From assembly GCF_014472395.1 (NCBI RefSeq), contig NZ_JACSZW010000008.1:124001-188000 (forward strand): a stretch of 64,000 nt of DNA, written 5' to 3'. This document shows positions 7,791 through 16,242 of the stretch, piece by piece (position 1 is the first letter of the stretch; every line of letters starts with the position of its first letter). Source of the DNA: Pedobacter sp. N36a (GTDB taxonomy: Bacteria; Bacteroidota; Bacteroidia; Sphingobacteriales; Sphingobacteriaceae). The notes under the pieces were generated by a model. It was not told where the DNA came from, did no database searches, and saw only the letters and a list, made by a program, of their open reading frames with translations. The translations under genes were made by a program, and so were the position numbers.

Positions 7791-10340
7791 ATGAAAAGAA
7801 TATATCAACTCATACTATTGTTATTGATTGGTTTACCAACAATGGCACAGATCCGTCCTCAGTCCAATCCTGCAACTCCTACATTAAAAGTTAATGGCCT
7901 GGATCTGGATTATTTTAATCCCAAGGAATACACCATCGCAGATGTAACCCTGACTGGAACGAAATTTCTAGATAAAGACGTGATCATTACCCTTTCTAAA
8001 TTAATTAAAGGGGAACGCATTGTACTTCCTGGTGAAGCAACAGCAAACGCAATTAAAATCCTTTGGGACCAGGGATTATTTGATGATGTAAAATTAGACA
8101 TCGCTAAGATCGAAGGTGATTCGGTTTACTTTGATATTGAAGTGGTAGAGCGTCCGCGCCTTTCCTCTTTTGATATTCAAGGCGTGAGTAAATCTCAGAA
8201 AACAGACATTCTGGAGAAACTGAACGCGAAGTCTACGAAATCTATTATCAACGAGAACTTATACAATTCAACCACCAGTACCATTAAAAAGTACTTGTTG
8301 GAGAAAGGTTATTTCTTTACTACAGTAAACTATAAGACTAAACCAGATCCAAATCAGGAGAACCATGTGATTTTGGAAGTGATCGTAGACAAAGGCCGTA
8401 AGGTAAAAGTTCATGAGATCAACTTTACAGGAAATGAAGTGTTTTCGGATGCGAAACTGCGTAAGTTCTTAAAGAAAACAAAACAACAGGCTTTCTATAA
8501 AGTTTTCGGTTCGGGTAAATTCAATAAAGAAAAATACGACGAGGATAAGAAAACCCTGATTGCTAAAATCCAGGACAGAGGTTACCGTGATGCGGTAATT
8601 CTAAAAGACAGTATTTACCGTTATAACGATAAATCTATCGGGATTAAGATCGACGTTTTTGAAGGTCCTAAATACTTTTTCGGAGACATCTCCTGGGTAG
8701 GTAATGCGAAGTATTCAGGAAAAGACCTGGAGCGTATTTTAGGAATTGAAAAAGGAGAGGTATTCAGTGAAGAAAAATTAGAACGTAAACTAAGAGGCAG
8801 TCCAAATAGTGATGATGTTTCTAGTTTATACCTGAATGATGGATACTTAACTTTCAACGTTGATCCTATTCAGACAAAAATTAAGGGTGATACCATTGAT
8901 ATGGAAATCCGTATCTATGAAGGTCCTCAATATACCAACAACCGGATTACAGTGAAAGGAAATACGATCACTAACGATAGAGTAGTACTGCGTACTGTAC
9001 GTACCAAACCAGGTGATAAGTTCTCTAAAGATCTATTGATTCGTACGGTTCGTGACATCGGCCAGCTAGGTAACTTTGATGAATCTAAAACAGTACCTAC
9101 ACCTAAGCCAAATCCGGCCGATGGAACCGTAGATATTGAATATACAGTGGAAGAAAAACCTTCTGATCAAATTGAGTTGTCTGGTGGTTTTGGTGGTGGT
9201 AACATCATTGGTACTTTAGGACTTACCTTCAATAACTTCTCTTTAAGAAATCTTTTCAATCCAAGTGCTTACAAACCTTTACCAAAAGGTGATGGTCAGA
9301 AACTAAGTTTACGTGGACAAACGAATGGTAAATACTACCAGTCTTACAGTTTCTCTTTCTCTGAACCATGGTTAGGTGGTAAAAAACCAGTGAGTTTTGG
9401 AGTAAGTGCATTTACTTCCTTACAGTCTAATGGACGTAAAGTAGATGATCCACTAGGACAGCAGCAGAGAATCAGATTGAACGGTATTACTGTAAGTTTA
9501 GGTAGGATGTTAAAATGGCCAGACAATTATTTTCAGTTGAGCCATGCCTTGAGTTTCCAGCAATATATTCTAAACAATTATGGTGGTTATAAATTCAGTA
9601 CCGGTACTGCTTATAACATCAGTTTAGCACAAGAATTGAGCAGGGATTCACGTGATCATCCTATCTTCCCGCAAGGTGGATCATATTTCAAATTTACAAT
9701 TCAGGCAACACCTCCATACTCGTTGCTGAACAAGTTAAACTATAAAACTGCTTCTGATAAAGAATTTTATAAATTCACAGAGTACCACAAATGGAAATTT
9801 GAATCTCAATGGTTCCATAAACTGGCCGGTAAATTCGTAGTGAAAGCACAGGCACAGTTTGGTTTCTTAGGATCATACAATAAAGAAGTTGGAGATCCAG
9901 CCTTCGAGCGTTTCAAACTGGGTGGTGACGGTATGCAAGGTTTCGACTTCCTGCAAGGATCTGAGCTGATCGCGATGCGTGGTTATGCGAACTCTGCGGT
10001 AATTCCTAATGGTGCAAACGTACAAATCGCGCAGCAGTCGGGTAGCCCGATCTTCGCTAAATATGTAATGGAGATCAGATATCCTGTAATTGCAAGTTCA
10101 TCTGCCACGGCTTTCCTTGTAGCTTTTGCTGAGGGTGGTAATACCTGGAACAAGTTTGGTGATTTCAATCCTTTTAATATTAGACGCTCCGCAGGTTTTG
10201 GTGCGAAGATATTTTTACCGATATTTGGATTGTTGGGTATTGATTACGGTATTCCTTTCGATAAAATTCCTGGAATTGAAAACGGAGGAAAGCAATCCTT
10301 TACCTTTAGTATTGCTCAACAGATGGGTGGATTTAATTAA
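7791..10340 (+). CDS. bamA: Outer-membrane protein assembly factor BamA
   Basis: An Omp85 protein of 849 residues. A signal peptide ends near TMAQ (residue 20), then come five POTRA-type repeats over roughly residues 45-455, and a 16-strand barrel from about residue 465 (IELSGGFGGG). The barrel contains the RGY motif (LIAMRGY) corresponding to the conserved VRGF/Y of loop 6. The protein inserts beta-barrels into the outer membrane. The two periplasmic chaperone genes follow directly, the usual bamA-skp order. Confidence 0.95.
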   Translation: MKRIYQLILLLLIGLPTMAQIRPQSNPATPTLKVNGLDLDYFNPKEYTIADVTLTGTKFLDKDVIITLSKLIKGERIVLPGEATANAIKILWDQGLFDDVKLDIAKIEGDSVYFDIEVVERPRLSSFDIQGVSKSQKTDILEKLNAKSTKSIINENLYNSTTSTIKKYLLEKGYFFTTVNYKTKPDPNQENHVILEVIVDKGRKVKVHEINFTGNEVFSDAKLRKFLKKTKQQAFYKVFGSGKFNKEKYDEDKKTLIAKIQDRGYRDAVILKDSIYRYNDKSIGIKIDVFEGPKYFFGDISWVGNAKYSGKDLERILGIEKGEVFSEEKLERKLRGSPNSDDVSSLYLNDGYLTFNVDPIQTKIKGDTIDMEIRIYEGPQYTNNRITVKGNTITNDRVVLRTVRTKPGDKFSKDLLIRTVRDIGQLGNFDESKTVPTPKPNPADGTVDIEYTVEEKPSDQIELSGGFGGGNIIGTLGLTFNNFSLRNLFNPSAYKPLPKGDGQKLSLRGQTNGKYYQSYSFSFSEPWLGGKKPVSFGVSAFTSLQSNGRKVDDPLGQQQRIRLNGITVSLGRMLKWPDNYFQLSHALSFQQYILNNYGGYKFSTGTAYNISLAQELSRDSRDHPIFPQGGSYFKFTIQATPPYSLLNKLNYKTASDKEFYKFTEYHKWKFESQWFHKLAGKFVVKAQAQFGFLGSYNKEVGDPAFERFKLGGDGMQGFDFLQGSELIAMRGYANSAVIPNGANVQIAQQSGSPIFAKYVMEIRYPVIASSSATAFLVAFAEGGNTWNKFGDFNPFNIRRSAGFGAKIFLPIFGLLGIDYGIPFDKIPGIENGGKQSFTFSIAQQMGGFN

Positions 10341-10366
10341 CGAGTTGGAATAATAAAAAATAGGCT

Positions 10367-10897
10367 ATGAAAAAATACCTTTTAATATGCTTCTTAAGCT
10401 TTACCTGCATGGGAGCTTTTGCACAAAAGTTTGCTTATGTAGATACAGAATACATCTTGAAGCACCTTCCAGAGTATAAGTCTTCACTGAATGAGCTGAA
10501 CGTAGCTTCACAGCAATGGCAAGGACAAGTGGATCAAAACTTTGTGGAGATCGATAAAATGTACAAAGCTTACCAGGCAGATCAGGTATTACTTACTGCG
10601 GATATGCGTAAGAGAAGAGAGAATGACATTATTGAAAAAGAAAAAGAAGCGAAAGATTTTCAGCGTAGAATCTTCGGCCCGGATGGAGAACTTTTTCAAA
10701 AACGCACGAAGTTGTTAGGTCCTATTCAGGACAAGGTAACTAAGACGATTACAGAAGTGGCAAAAGGCAAACAACTGGATTTCATCTTTGATAAAAGTAG
10801 TGAAGCAACCATGATGATTTATGCCAGCAGCAACTACGATGTCAGCAATGATGTGATCAGATTGCTGGGTTTTAAACCAGGTACGATCCTTAAGTAA
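10367..10897 (+). CDS. OmpH/Skp-family periplasmic chaperone (first copy)
   Basis: A 176-residue secreted protein with a signal peptide ending at AFAQ (residue 20), followed by a long charged alpha-helical stretch and a compact C-terminal segment (LDFIFDKSS). This is the Skp pattern, in which a trimer of helical tentacles holds unfolded outer-membrane proteins. It starts 26 nt after bamA. A second related chaperone gene follows 54 nt downstream, so the pair probably arose by duplication; the two sequences are clearly diverged. Confidence 0.92.
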   Translation: MKKYLLICFLSFTCMGAFAQKFAYVDTEYILKHLPEYKSSLNELNVASQQWQGQVDQNFVEIDKMYKAYQADQVLLTADMRKRRENDIIEKEKEAKDFQRRIFGPDGELFQKRTKLLGPIQDKVTKTITEVAKGKQLDFIFDKSSEATMMIYASSNYDVSNDVIRLLGFKPGTILK

Positions 10898-10951
10898 GTT
10901 AACAACACAAATAGATAAACAAGTAAAAACAATTTATTAAGACAAATAGAA

Positions 10952-11506
10952 ATGAGAAAGTCAATTAACGCATTTTTTATCGCAGCGGGGTTATTGTTTA
11001 CTGCTAACGTAGCAAATGCACAACAAAAATTAGCGCATCTGAACTCGGCATTGATCATTGAAGCTATGCCAGAGGTTAAAGATGCCAGAACTAAATTAGA
11101 GGCGTTTGGTAAAACTAAACAAGCTGACGTAGAGAAAATGATTACTGAATATCAAGGTAAACTTTCAGCTGCTGAAGCTAAACAAAAAACATTGAGCGAA
11201 GCCAATAAAGAAACTGTTGGTAAAGAATTACAAGCAATGGGTGCTGAATTGCAAGATCTTCAAAAACGTATCGAAGATGCAAGAGCTAAAGCACAGCAAG
11301 AAATGGAAGCTAAAAATGCAGAATTGTTTAACCCTATTCAGGTGAAAGCTGATGCAGCAATCAAAGCTGTTTCTAAAGAAAAAGGTTTTGCTTACGTATT
11401 CGATACTGCCAACCAGGCATTAGTTTACTGGGATGGTGGTGATGATATCACTGCTGCTGTTAAAGCTAAATTGGGCATCACTGCAACTCCAGCACCAAAG
11501 AAATAA
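10952..11506 (+). CDS. OmpH/Skp-family periplasmic chaperone (second copy)
   Basis: A 184-residue protein with a signal peptide (cleavage near ANAQQ, residue 24), a Lys/Glu/Ala-rich coiled coil over about residues 45-130 and the conserved KGFAYVFDTAN C-terminal segment of Skp/OmpH. It ends with a Pro/Ala/Lys tail (TPAPKK). It closes the envelope operon: a strong intrinsic terminator begins 23 nt after the stop. It is likely to act with the first copy in delivering outer-membrane proteins to BamA. Confidence 0.93.
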   Translation: MRKSINAFFIAAGLLFTANVANAQQKLAHLNSALIIEAMPEVKDARTKLEAFGKTKQADVEKMITEYQGKLSAAEAKQKTLSEANKETVGKELQAMGAELQDLQKRIEDARAKAQQEMEAKNAELFNPIQVKADAAIKAVSKEKGFAYVFDTANQALVYWDGGDDITAAVKAKLGITATPAPKK

Positions 11507-11528
11507 TTAGAATTAAAATATATAAATT

Positions 11529-11566
11529 GCGGGATGGGGTGATCAAACTCCATCCCGCTTTTTTTT
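11529..11566 (+). terminator. Intrinsic terminator of the envelope operon
   Basis: A 12-bp stem (11529-11540 with 11547-11558, one G-T wobble), a 6-nt GATCAA loop and a run of eight T residues. It ends only 4 nt before the murI start, so murI is probably expressed from its own signals or by read-through. Confidence 0.92.
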
Positions 11567-11569
11567 ACC

Positions 11570-12400
11570 ATGAATATTGACCAATCGATAGGCGTTTTTG
11601 ATTCTGGATATGGTGGTTTAACCGTCTTTAAATCCATTGCCAAACAGCTGCCGCAATACAATTATATATATCTGGGTGACAATGCCCGCGCTCCTTATGG
11701 AGACCATTCTTTTGAAACGGTTTATCAGTATACTTTAGAATGCGTAGAATGGCTCTTTGCGCAGGGATGCCCACTGGTCATCCTTGCTTGTAATACGGCT
11801 TCAGCGAAAGCACTGCGCAGCATTCAGCAAAAGGTGCTGCCGGTTAAGTATCCAAATCACCGCGTGCTTGGAGTGATCAGGCCAACCGCGGAGGTGGTAG
11901 GGCAGTATACCCATCGCAGGAAGGTAGGTGTGATGGGAACCCGTGGTACGGTCAACTCCCTTTCTTACCCAATGGAGATCAATAAGTTTTTTCCAGATAT
12001 TAAAGTGGCACAGCTGGCTTGCCCGATGTGGGTGCCGCTGATCGAGAACAACGAACATATACATCCAGGAGCAGACTACTTTGTCCAGAAGTACCTGGAT
12101 CAGCTGCTGGAGAAAGATGCGGATATTGATTGCATTCTTTTGGCTTGCACACATTATCCTTTACTGATTCCTAAAATTCAGTCCATTTTGCCTGCAGGTA
12201 TTGAACTGCTGGGGCAGGCAGACATTGTCGCGAACAGTCTGGAATTGTATCTGCAGAACCATCCGGAGATCGCTGAGCAGATTAGTCAGAAAGGGGGCCG
12301 CAGGTTTTTTACTTCTGGAGATCGCGGGACTTTTGATCAGCATGCTTCGATTTTCTTCGGAGAAGAGGTGCAGTCGAATCAGATGCACCTGAAAATTTAA
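11570..12400 (+). CDS. murI: Glutamate racemase
   Basis: A 276-residue cofactor-independent racemase making D-glutamate for peptidoglycan. Both catalytic cysteines are in place: Cys74 in ACNTAS and Cys193 in LACTHYPLL. The N-terminal GVFDSGYGGLTV carries the conserved Asp11-Ser12. The length is normal. The start is 4 nt past the T-run of the upstream terminator, leaving little room for a separate promoter; partial read-through of the envelope operon seems likely. Confidence 0.96.
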   Translation: MNIDQSIGVFDSGYGGLTVFKSIAKQLPQYNYIYLGDNARAPYGDHSFETVYQYTLECVEWLFAQGCPLVILACNTASAKALRSIQQKVLPVKYPNHRVLGVIRPTAEVVGQYTHRRKVGVMGTRGTVNSLSYPMEINKFFPDIKVAQLACPMWVPLIENNEHIHPGADYFVQKYLDQLLEKDADIDCILLACTHYPLLIPKIQSILPAGIELLGQADIVANSLELYLQNHPEIAEQISQKGGRRFFTSGDRGTFDQHASIFFGEEVQSNQMHLKI

Positions 12401-12408
12401 ATCATTCC

Positions 12409-12427
12409 CCGGAGCTAAGCGCTCCGG
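12409..12427. other. Short GC-rich hairpin after murI
   Basis: CCGGAGC and GCTCCGG form a perfect 7-bp stem around a 5-nt loop just after the murI stop. No T-run follows, so it is not a complete terminator by itself; a proper terminator lies about 20 nt further on. It may protect the mRNA 3' end. Confidence 0.5.
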
Positions 12428-12447
12428 TATGCTGATGTTACTTACTC

Positions 12448-12474
12448 AGGCGGTCGTTGACCGCCTTTTTCTTT
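12448..12474 (+). terminator. Terminator after murI
   Basis: Stem AGGCGGTC / GACCGCCT with a GTT loop, followed by TTTTTCTTT. A compact intrinsic terminator for murI. Confidence 0.85.
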
Positions 12475-12514
12475 ATCCGCTTTTCCTGAATCAATTCTTG
12501 ATACTTTTGCTTAG

Positions 12515-12583
12515 GGTCGATTTGTCAGCGGATCGACGAAAATAATTTCGTCGATTGGTCGAGAAGTTCGGGCATTTCGTCGA
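12515..12583. promoter_or_regulatory. Palindromic TTTCGTCGA repeat cluster, probable operator
   Basis: A perfect 10-bp inverted repeat, ATCGACGAAA (12532-12541) and TTTCGTCGAT (12546-12555), with a 4-nt spacer. TTTCGTCGA occurs again at 12575-12583, 29 nt downstream in direct orientation, and further TCGA cores lie at 12517-12520 and 12559-12562. It lies 106 nt or more upstream of the GIN-domain gene. Repeated half-sites of this kind suggest a dedicated regulator, perhaps of LytTR type, but nothing in the window identifies it. Confidence 0.5.
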
Positions 12584-12688
12584 GAGGTGCACTGTTATGG
12601 TCTAAAGCGCCATAAATCGCTGAAACGTTTCTCATTTGGCTACGTCTTATCTACAAAACAACTTTAAAAACTTAAAATATTAAAAGAT

Positions 12689-13228
12689 ATGAAAACTGCC
12701 ATCAAAACGCTAATCGCAACTTCTCTAACAGCTATCGTTTTAACTTCTTCAGCCTTCACAACGTTCGCAAAAGAGAAAGCACCAATGGGCATCACTGCTC
12801 CGGTAAAATTCAATAAAGTAGTTGTAACTGGTAACGCCAAAGTAGTATTGGTACAAGGAAACAGAGAAGACATCAGCAGCTATGATGCGTTAGCCGAAAA
12901 CGGAACAAGCATAGTTCAAAAAGGATATACTTTATACCTCAATTCTACTGACAATAGTACGATCTATGTATATGTAAAAGACCTGCAGAGAATTGATGCA
13001 GCAAACACTGCAATGGTTAAAACCCGCGGTGACTTTGATTTAGCCGTTCTTCAGATCTTCTTAAAAGATGAAGCTAAAGCAAATGTGAATGCAAAAGTTG
13101 GCAGCCTTTATACCGATATCAGCGGTTATTCAGACCTGAAATTGAGCGGGTCTTCTAAAGAACACGCCTTGGTTAAAAACGATGTTTCTAAATTGAACCT
13201 GAATGATTTCATCATCGCTAAACTTTGA
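12689..13228 (+). CDS. Secreted GIN-domain (DUF2807-like) protein
   Basis: A 179-residue protein with a clear signal peptide (cleavage near TTFAKE, residue 28). The rest is a series of short beta-strands with repeated turns, beginning FNKVVVTGNAKVVLVQG, the opening of the head GIN domain (DUF2807), a beta-helical fold found in secreted or surface proteins of Bacteroidota. No catalytic residues are evident and the role is unknown. It is a single-gene unit with a terminator after it and the TCGTCGA palindrome cluster before it, suggesting specific regulation. Confidence 0.78.
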   Translation: MKTAIKTLIATSLTAIVLTSSAFTTFAKEKAPMGITAPVKFNKVVVTGNAKVVLVQGNREDISSYDALAENGTSIVQKGYTLYLNSTDNSTIYVYVKDLQRIDAANTAMVKTRGDFDLAVLQIFLKDEAKANVNAKVGSLYTDISGYSDLKLSGSSKEHALVKNDVSKLNLNDFIIAKL

Positions 13229-13287
13229 AACTGTCAGATCAGCATTAAAATAATCGGGTCTATTTAAAAGATCTGCCGATATATGCC

Positions 13288-13327
13288 AGAAACCGCTCCC
13301 TTTAGAGCGGTTTCTTTGTGTGTTTTT
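13288..13327 (+). terminator. Terminator after the GIN-domain gene
   Basis: An 11-bp stem, AGAAACCGCTC (13288-13298) with GAGCGGTTTCT (13305-13315), a 6-nt loop and a T-rich tail interrupted by G residues. Confidence 0.75.
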
Positions 13328-13432
13328 ATATCATTCTTTTACCTGCTAAACGCTTTAAACGGTATTTAATTAAGTGATTATAATCTTAATGAAAGATTGT
13401 ATTTCTTTCTAGGTTCTGAGAATTATTAACGG

Positions 13433-13440
13433 TAAATTTG
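13433..13440 (+). promoter_or_regulatory. -7 element for the PurF-like gene
   Basis: TAaaTTTG lies 18 nt before ATG 13459 and overlaps an in-frame TTG at 13438, arguing that translation begins at the ATG. No clear TTG -33 partner was found at the expected spacing. Confidence 0.5.
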
Positions 13441-13458
13441 CGGCTCAAATCACACACA

Positions 13459-15360
13459 ATGAGCGACTCGATCAAGCACGAATGCGGTATTGCCTTTATC
13501 CGCCTTTTAAAACCTCTCTCATACTACCAGGAAAAATACGGTACCACCCTTTACGGCCTTAATAAGCTTTACCTTTTAATGGAAAAGCAACATAACCGTG
13601 GACAAGATGGTGCAGGTATTGCAACCATTAAACTCGATGTTAAACCAGGTCACCGCTACATCAGCAGGTACCGGTCTATGGCTCAAAATGCAGTTGCGGA
13701 TATTTTTGGATATGTACAAAGTAAATTTGTAGACATTCAGAATGAAACGCCTGAGCTGATGCAAGATGCAGAATGGTTGAAAACCAATGTTAGTTTTATT
13801 GGAGAAGTTCTACTAGGTCACCTTAGATATGGTACCCATGGTCAGAATAGTATTGAAAACTGTCACCCTTTCCTACGTCAGAACAACTGGATGACCCGTA
13901 ATCTGGTGATTGCAGGTAACTTCAACATGACGAATGTGGAAGAGTTGTTAGAGCAATTATATGAGCTTGGGCAACATCCTAAAGAAAAAGCAGATACAGT
14001 AACCGTACTTGAAAAAATCGGTCATTTCCTGGATGATGAGAATCAGGAACTTTTTGATGCTTATAAAAAAGAAGGATTAGATAACGTTGAAATCACGCAC
14101 AAAATCTCTGAAAGTTTAGACATTGCTAAAATCCTTCGCCGTTCTGCAAAGAACTGGGATGGTGGATACGCCATCTCTGGTATCGTTGGTAATGGTGATG
14201 CTTTTATCCTTCGTGACCCTTCAGGAATTCGTCCGGCATTTTATTATGCAGATGATGAGATCGTAGTTGCGGCTTCTGAAAGACCAGCAATTCAAACTGC
14301 TTTCAATATTCCATTTAAAGATGTAAAAGAAATTCAGCCTGGACATGCTTTGATTGTTAAGAAAAACGGTAAAGTAACTGAGGAAATTTTTAGAGAACCT
14401 CAGGAAAAAAGAGCGTGTTCATTTGAGCGCATTTACTTCTCGAGAGGTTCTGATGCGGAAATCTATAAAGAAAGAAAACATTTAGGCGCACTATTATGTG
14501 ATCAGATTCTGAAAGCAGTAAGTGCAGATCTTAAAAATACCGTATTCTCTTTTATCCCTAATACAGCTGAAGTTTCTTTCTACGGAATGGTAGAAGGTTT
14601 ACATGGCTATATCAGAGGGGTACAAAAAGATACTTTACTGAACCGTAAAGAGCAGCTGAGTGATGAAGAACTGAATGAATTGCTATCAATGAACCCAAGA
14701 GTGGAGAAATTGGCAATTAAGGATGTGAAGCTAAGAACGTTCATTACTCAGGATGCCGATAGAGGTGATATGGTAGCCCATGTTTATGACACTACTTATG
14801 GGGTGATCAAAAACGGTACGGATACTTTAGTGGCCATTGATGACTCCATCGTTCGTGGAACTACCCTGAAACAAAGCATCATTAAGATCATCGACAGGTT
14901 ACATCCTAAGAAGATCATTATTGTTTCTTCTGCTCCGCAGATCCGTTACCCGGATTGCTATGGTATCGACATGTCTAAAATGGGGCAATTCGTTGCTTTT
15001 GAAGCGGCCATTCAGTTGTTGAAAGAACGTGGTTTGGAACACATCATCGAAGAAGTTTATCAGAAATGTAAAGCTTCATTGCTGCTGCCAAAAGAGGAGA
15101 TTGTAAACCATGTGAAAGACATTTACAGACCTTTCACACAAGAAGAGATCTCTGCGCAAATCACGAAAATCATCACTCCTGAAAACATCAATGCAGAAGT
15201 AGAAGTGATCTATCAGACTTTAGACAATTTACACGTAGCTTGTCCTAATCACACCGGCGACTGGTATTTCTCAGGAAACTACCCAACACCTGGTGGTAAC
15301 AAAGTTGTGATTAAAGCTTTCGTAAACTGGAAAGAAGGAAACAACCAAAGAGCTTATTAA
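13459..15360 (+). CDS. PurF-like amidophosphoribosyltransferase, long form
   Basis: A 633-residue protein combining an N-terminal class II glutamine amidotransferase domain with a C-terminal phosphoribosyltransferase domain. The putative nucleophile is Cys9 (HECGIAF), so an 8-residue propeptide would have to be removed to expose it. The PRPP-binding motif AIDDSIVRGTT lies near residue 460. PurF enzymes are normally about 470-510 residues; this one has an extra segment in the glutaminase half and a C-terminal extension of about 100 residues. It may be the purine-pathway enzyme or a Bacteroidota-specific paralogue. Confidence 0.85.
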   Translation: MSDSIKHECGIAFIRLLKPLSYYQEKYGTTLYGLNKLYLLMEKQHNRGQDGAGIATIKLDVKPGHRYISRYRSMAQNAVADIFGYVQSKFVDIQNETPELMQDAEWLKTNVSFIGEVLLGHLRYGTHGQNSIENCHPFLRQNNWMTRNLVIAGNFNMTNVEELLEQLYELGQHPKEKADTVTVLEKIGHFLDDENQELFDAYKKEGLDNVEITHKISESLDIAKILRRSAKNWDGGYAISGIVGNGDAFILRDPSGIRPAFYYADDEIVVAASERPAIQTAFNIPFKDVKEIQPGHALIVKKNGKVTEEIFREPQEKRACSFERIYFSRGSDAEIYKERKHLGALLCDQILKAVSADLKNTVFSFIPNTAEVSFYGMVEGLHGYIRGVQKDTLLNRKEQLSDEELNELLSMNPRVEKLAIKDVKLRTFITQDADRGDMVAHVYDTTYGVIKNGTDTLVAIDDSIVRGTTLKQSIIKIIDRLHPKKIIIVSSAPQIRYPDCYGIDMSKMGQFVAFEAAIQLLKERGLEHIIEEVYQKCKASLLLPKEEIVNHVKDIYRPFTQEEISAQITKIITPENINAEVEVIYQTLDNLHVACPNHTGDWYFSGNYPTPGGNKVVIKAFVNWKEGNNQRAY

Positions 15361-15382
15361 TACAGCGCTTTAATAAAATACG

Positions 15383-15420
15383 AATCCCCGTCAGGCTTAA
15401 ACCAGACGGGGATTTTTTTA
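15383..15420. terminator. Terminator between purF-like and lysE genes
   Basis: AATCCCCGTC (15383-15392) pairs with GACGGGGATT (15405-15414) and is followed by a T-run on the plus strand. The convergent LysE gene ends at 15418, so the hairpin may also slow transcription from the other side, though the minus-strand T-tract is weaker. Confidence 0.88.
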
Positions 15421-16044
15421 TTTAAAATGTTTCAAGAAGACTTCAATAAATAAGCGGATGGCAAAGATGATGATTACCGCCCCCGCAACCCTGTTCAGAT
15501 TCTGTATGGTCTTCTCTTTGATGCGGTACCGCAGCTTAGCGGCATAATATGTCTTTACACCATCTACAGTCAGCTGTGTGGCCATGGCCACGATAAAGAA
15601 CACCACTTTTTCAGCCATGGTTAAGTGTAACTGCACGGAGATGATACCGCCCACCATAATCCAGAACATTAATGTAGTAGGAGATAAGAGGCACATTAAG
15701 AAGCCCTTAAGGATGTAGCCGCGTTTTTTGATCTTCGCAATCTCCCCCACATCATAACTTACTTTTACTTTATTGAACAGGTAATACAAACCAATCCCAA
15801 ACAAAAAGAGGCCTCCTACGATGCCTATATATTGAAAGTATTCCGATTTATAATCTACAAACTGTGCACTGAAAATGGTCAGGGTGATAAAGATAATGTC
15901 ACTAAAAATCACACCTACCGCAAGAGAAAACCCAGCTTTGAAGCCCTTCTCAATGCTCGTTTTAATCATGGAAAAGAACACAGGCCCCGTTAAAAACGAA
16001 AATAATATACCTGCACCCACCCCCTGTAATATTGCTTCAAACAT
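15418..16044 (-). CDS. LysE-family exporter
   Basis: A 208-residue membrane protein with about six hydrophobic segments. The first contains the LysE/RhtB pattern (GAGILFSFLTGPVFFSMIK), with the conserved Gly-Pro in helix 1. Such proteins export amino acids or small metabolites. The central loop (KIKKRGYILKGFLM) is basic and probably cytoplasmic. It is a lone minus-strand gene convergent with the PurF-like gene. The exported compound cannot be predicted. Confidence 0.88.
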   Translation of the reverse strand: MFEAILQGVGAGILFSFLTGPVFFSMIKTSIEKGFKAGFSLAVGVIFSDIIFITLTIFSAQFVDYKSEYFQYIGIVGGLFLFGIGLYYLFNKVKVSYDVGEIAKIKKRGYILKGFLMCLLSPTTLMFWIMVGGIISVQLHLTMAEKVVFFIVAMATQLTVDGVKTYYAAKLRYRIKEKTIQNLNRVAGAVIIIFAIRLFIEVFLKHFK

Positions 16045-16242
16045 TCACCTAACTTCTAAAATTATGCTAATATGCGATTTTCAGAATAAAATCACCCTTA
16101 TTATTTTAATAGATCTCCCATCGTAAGCTGCCAGTCTTGCTGTAAAATCAGTAATATGATTTGCCACTGTGTAAACATTACACTTTAGCAAACAGTTTTT
16201 TTTATTTATGTTTAGCGCACCAAAATAAGTTAATACGGTTAT

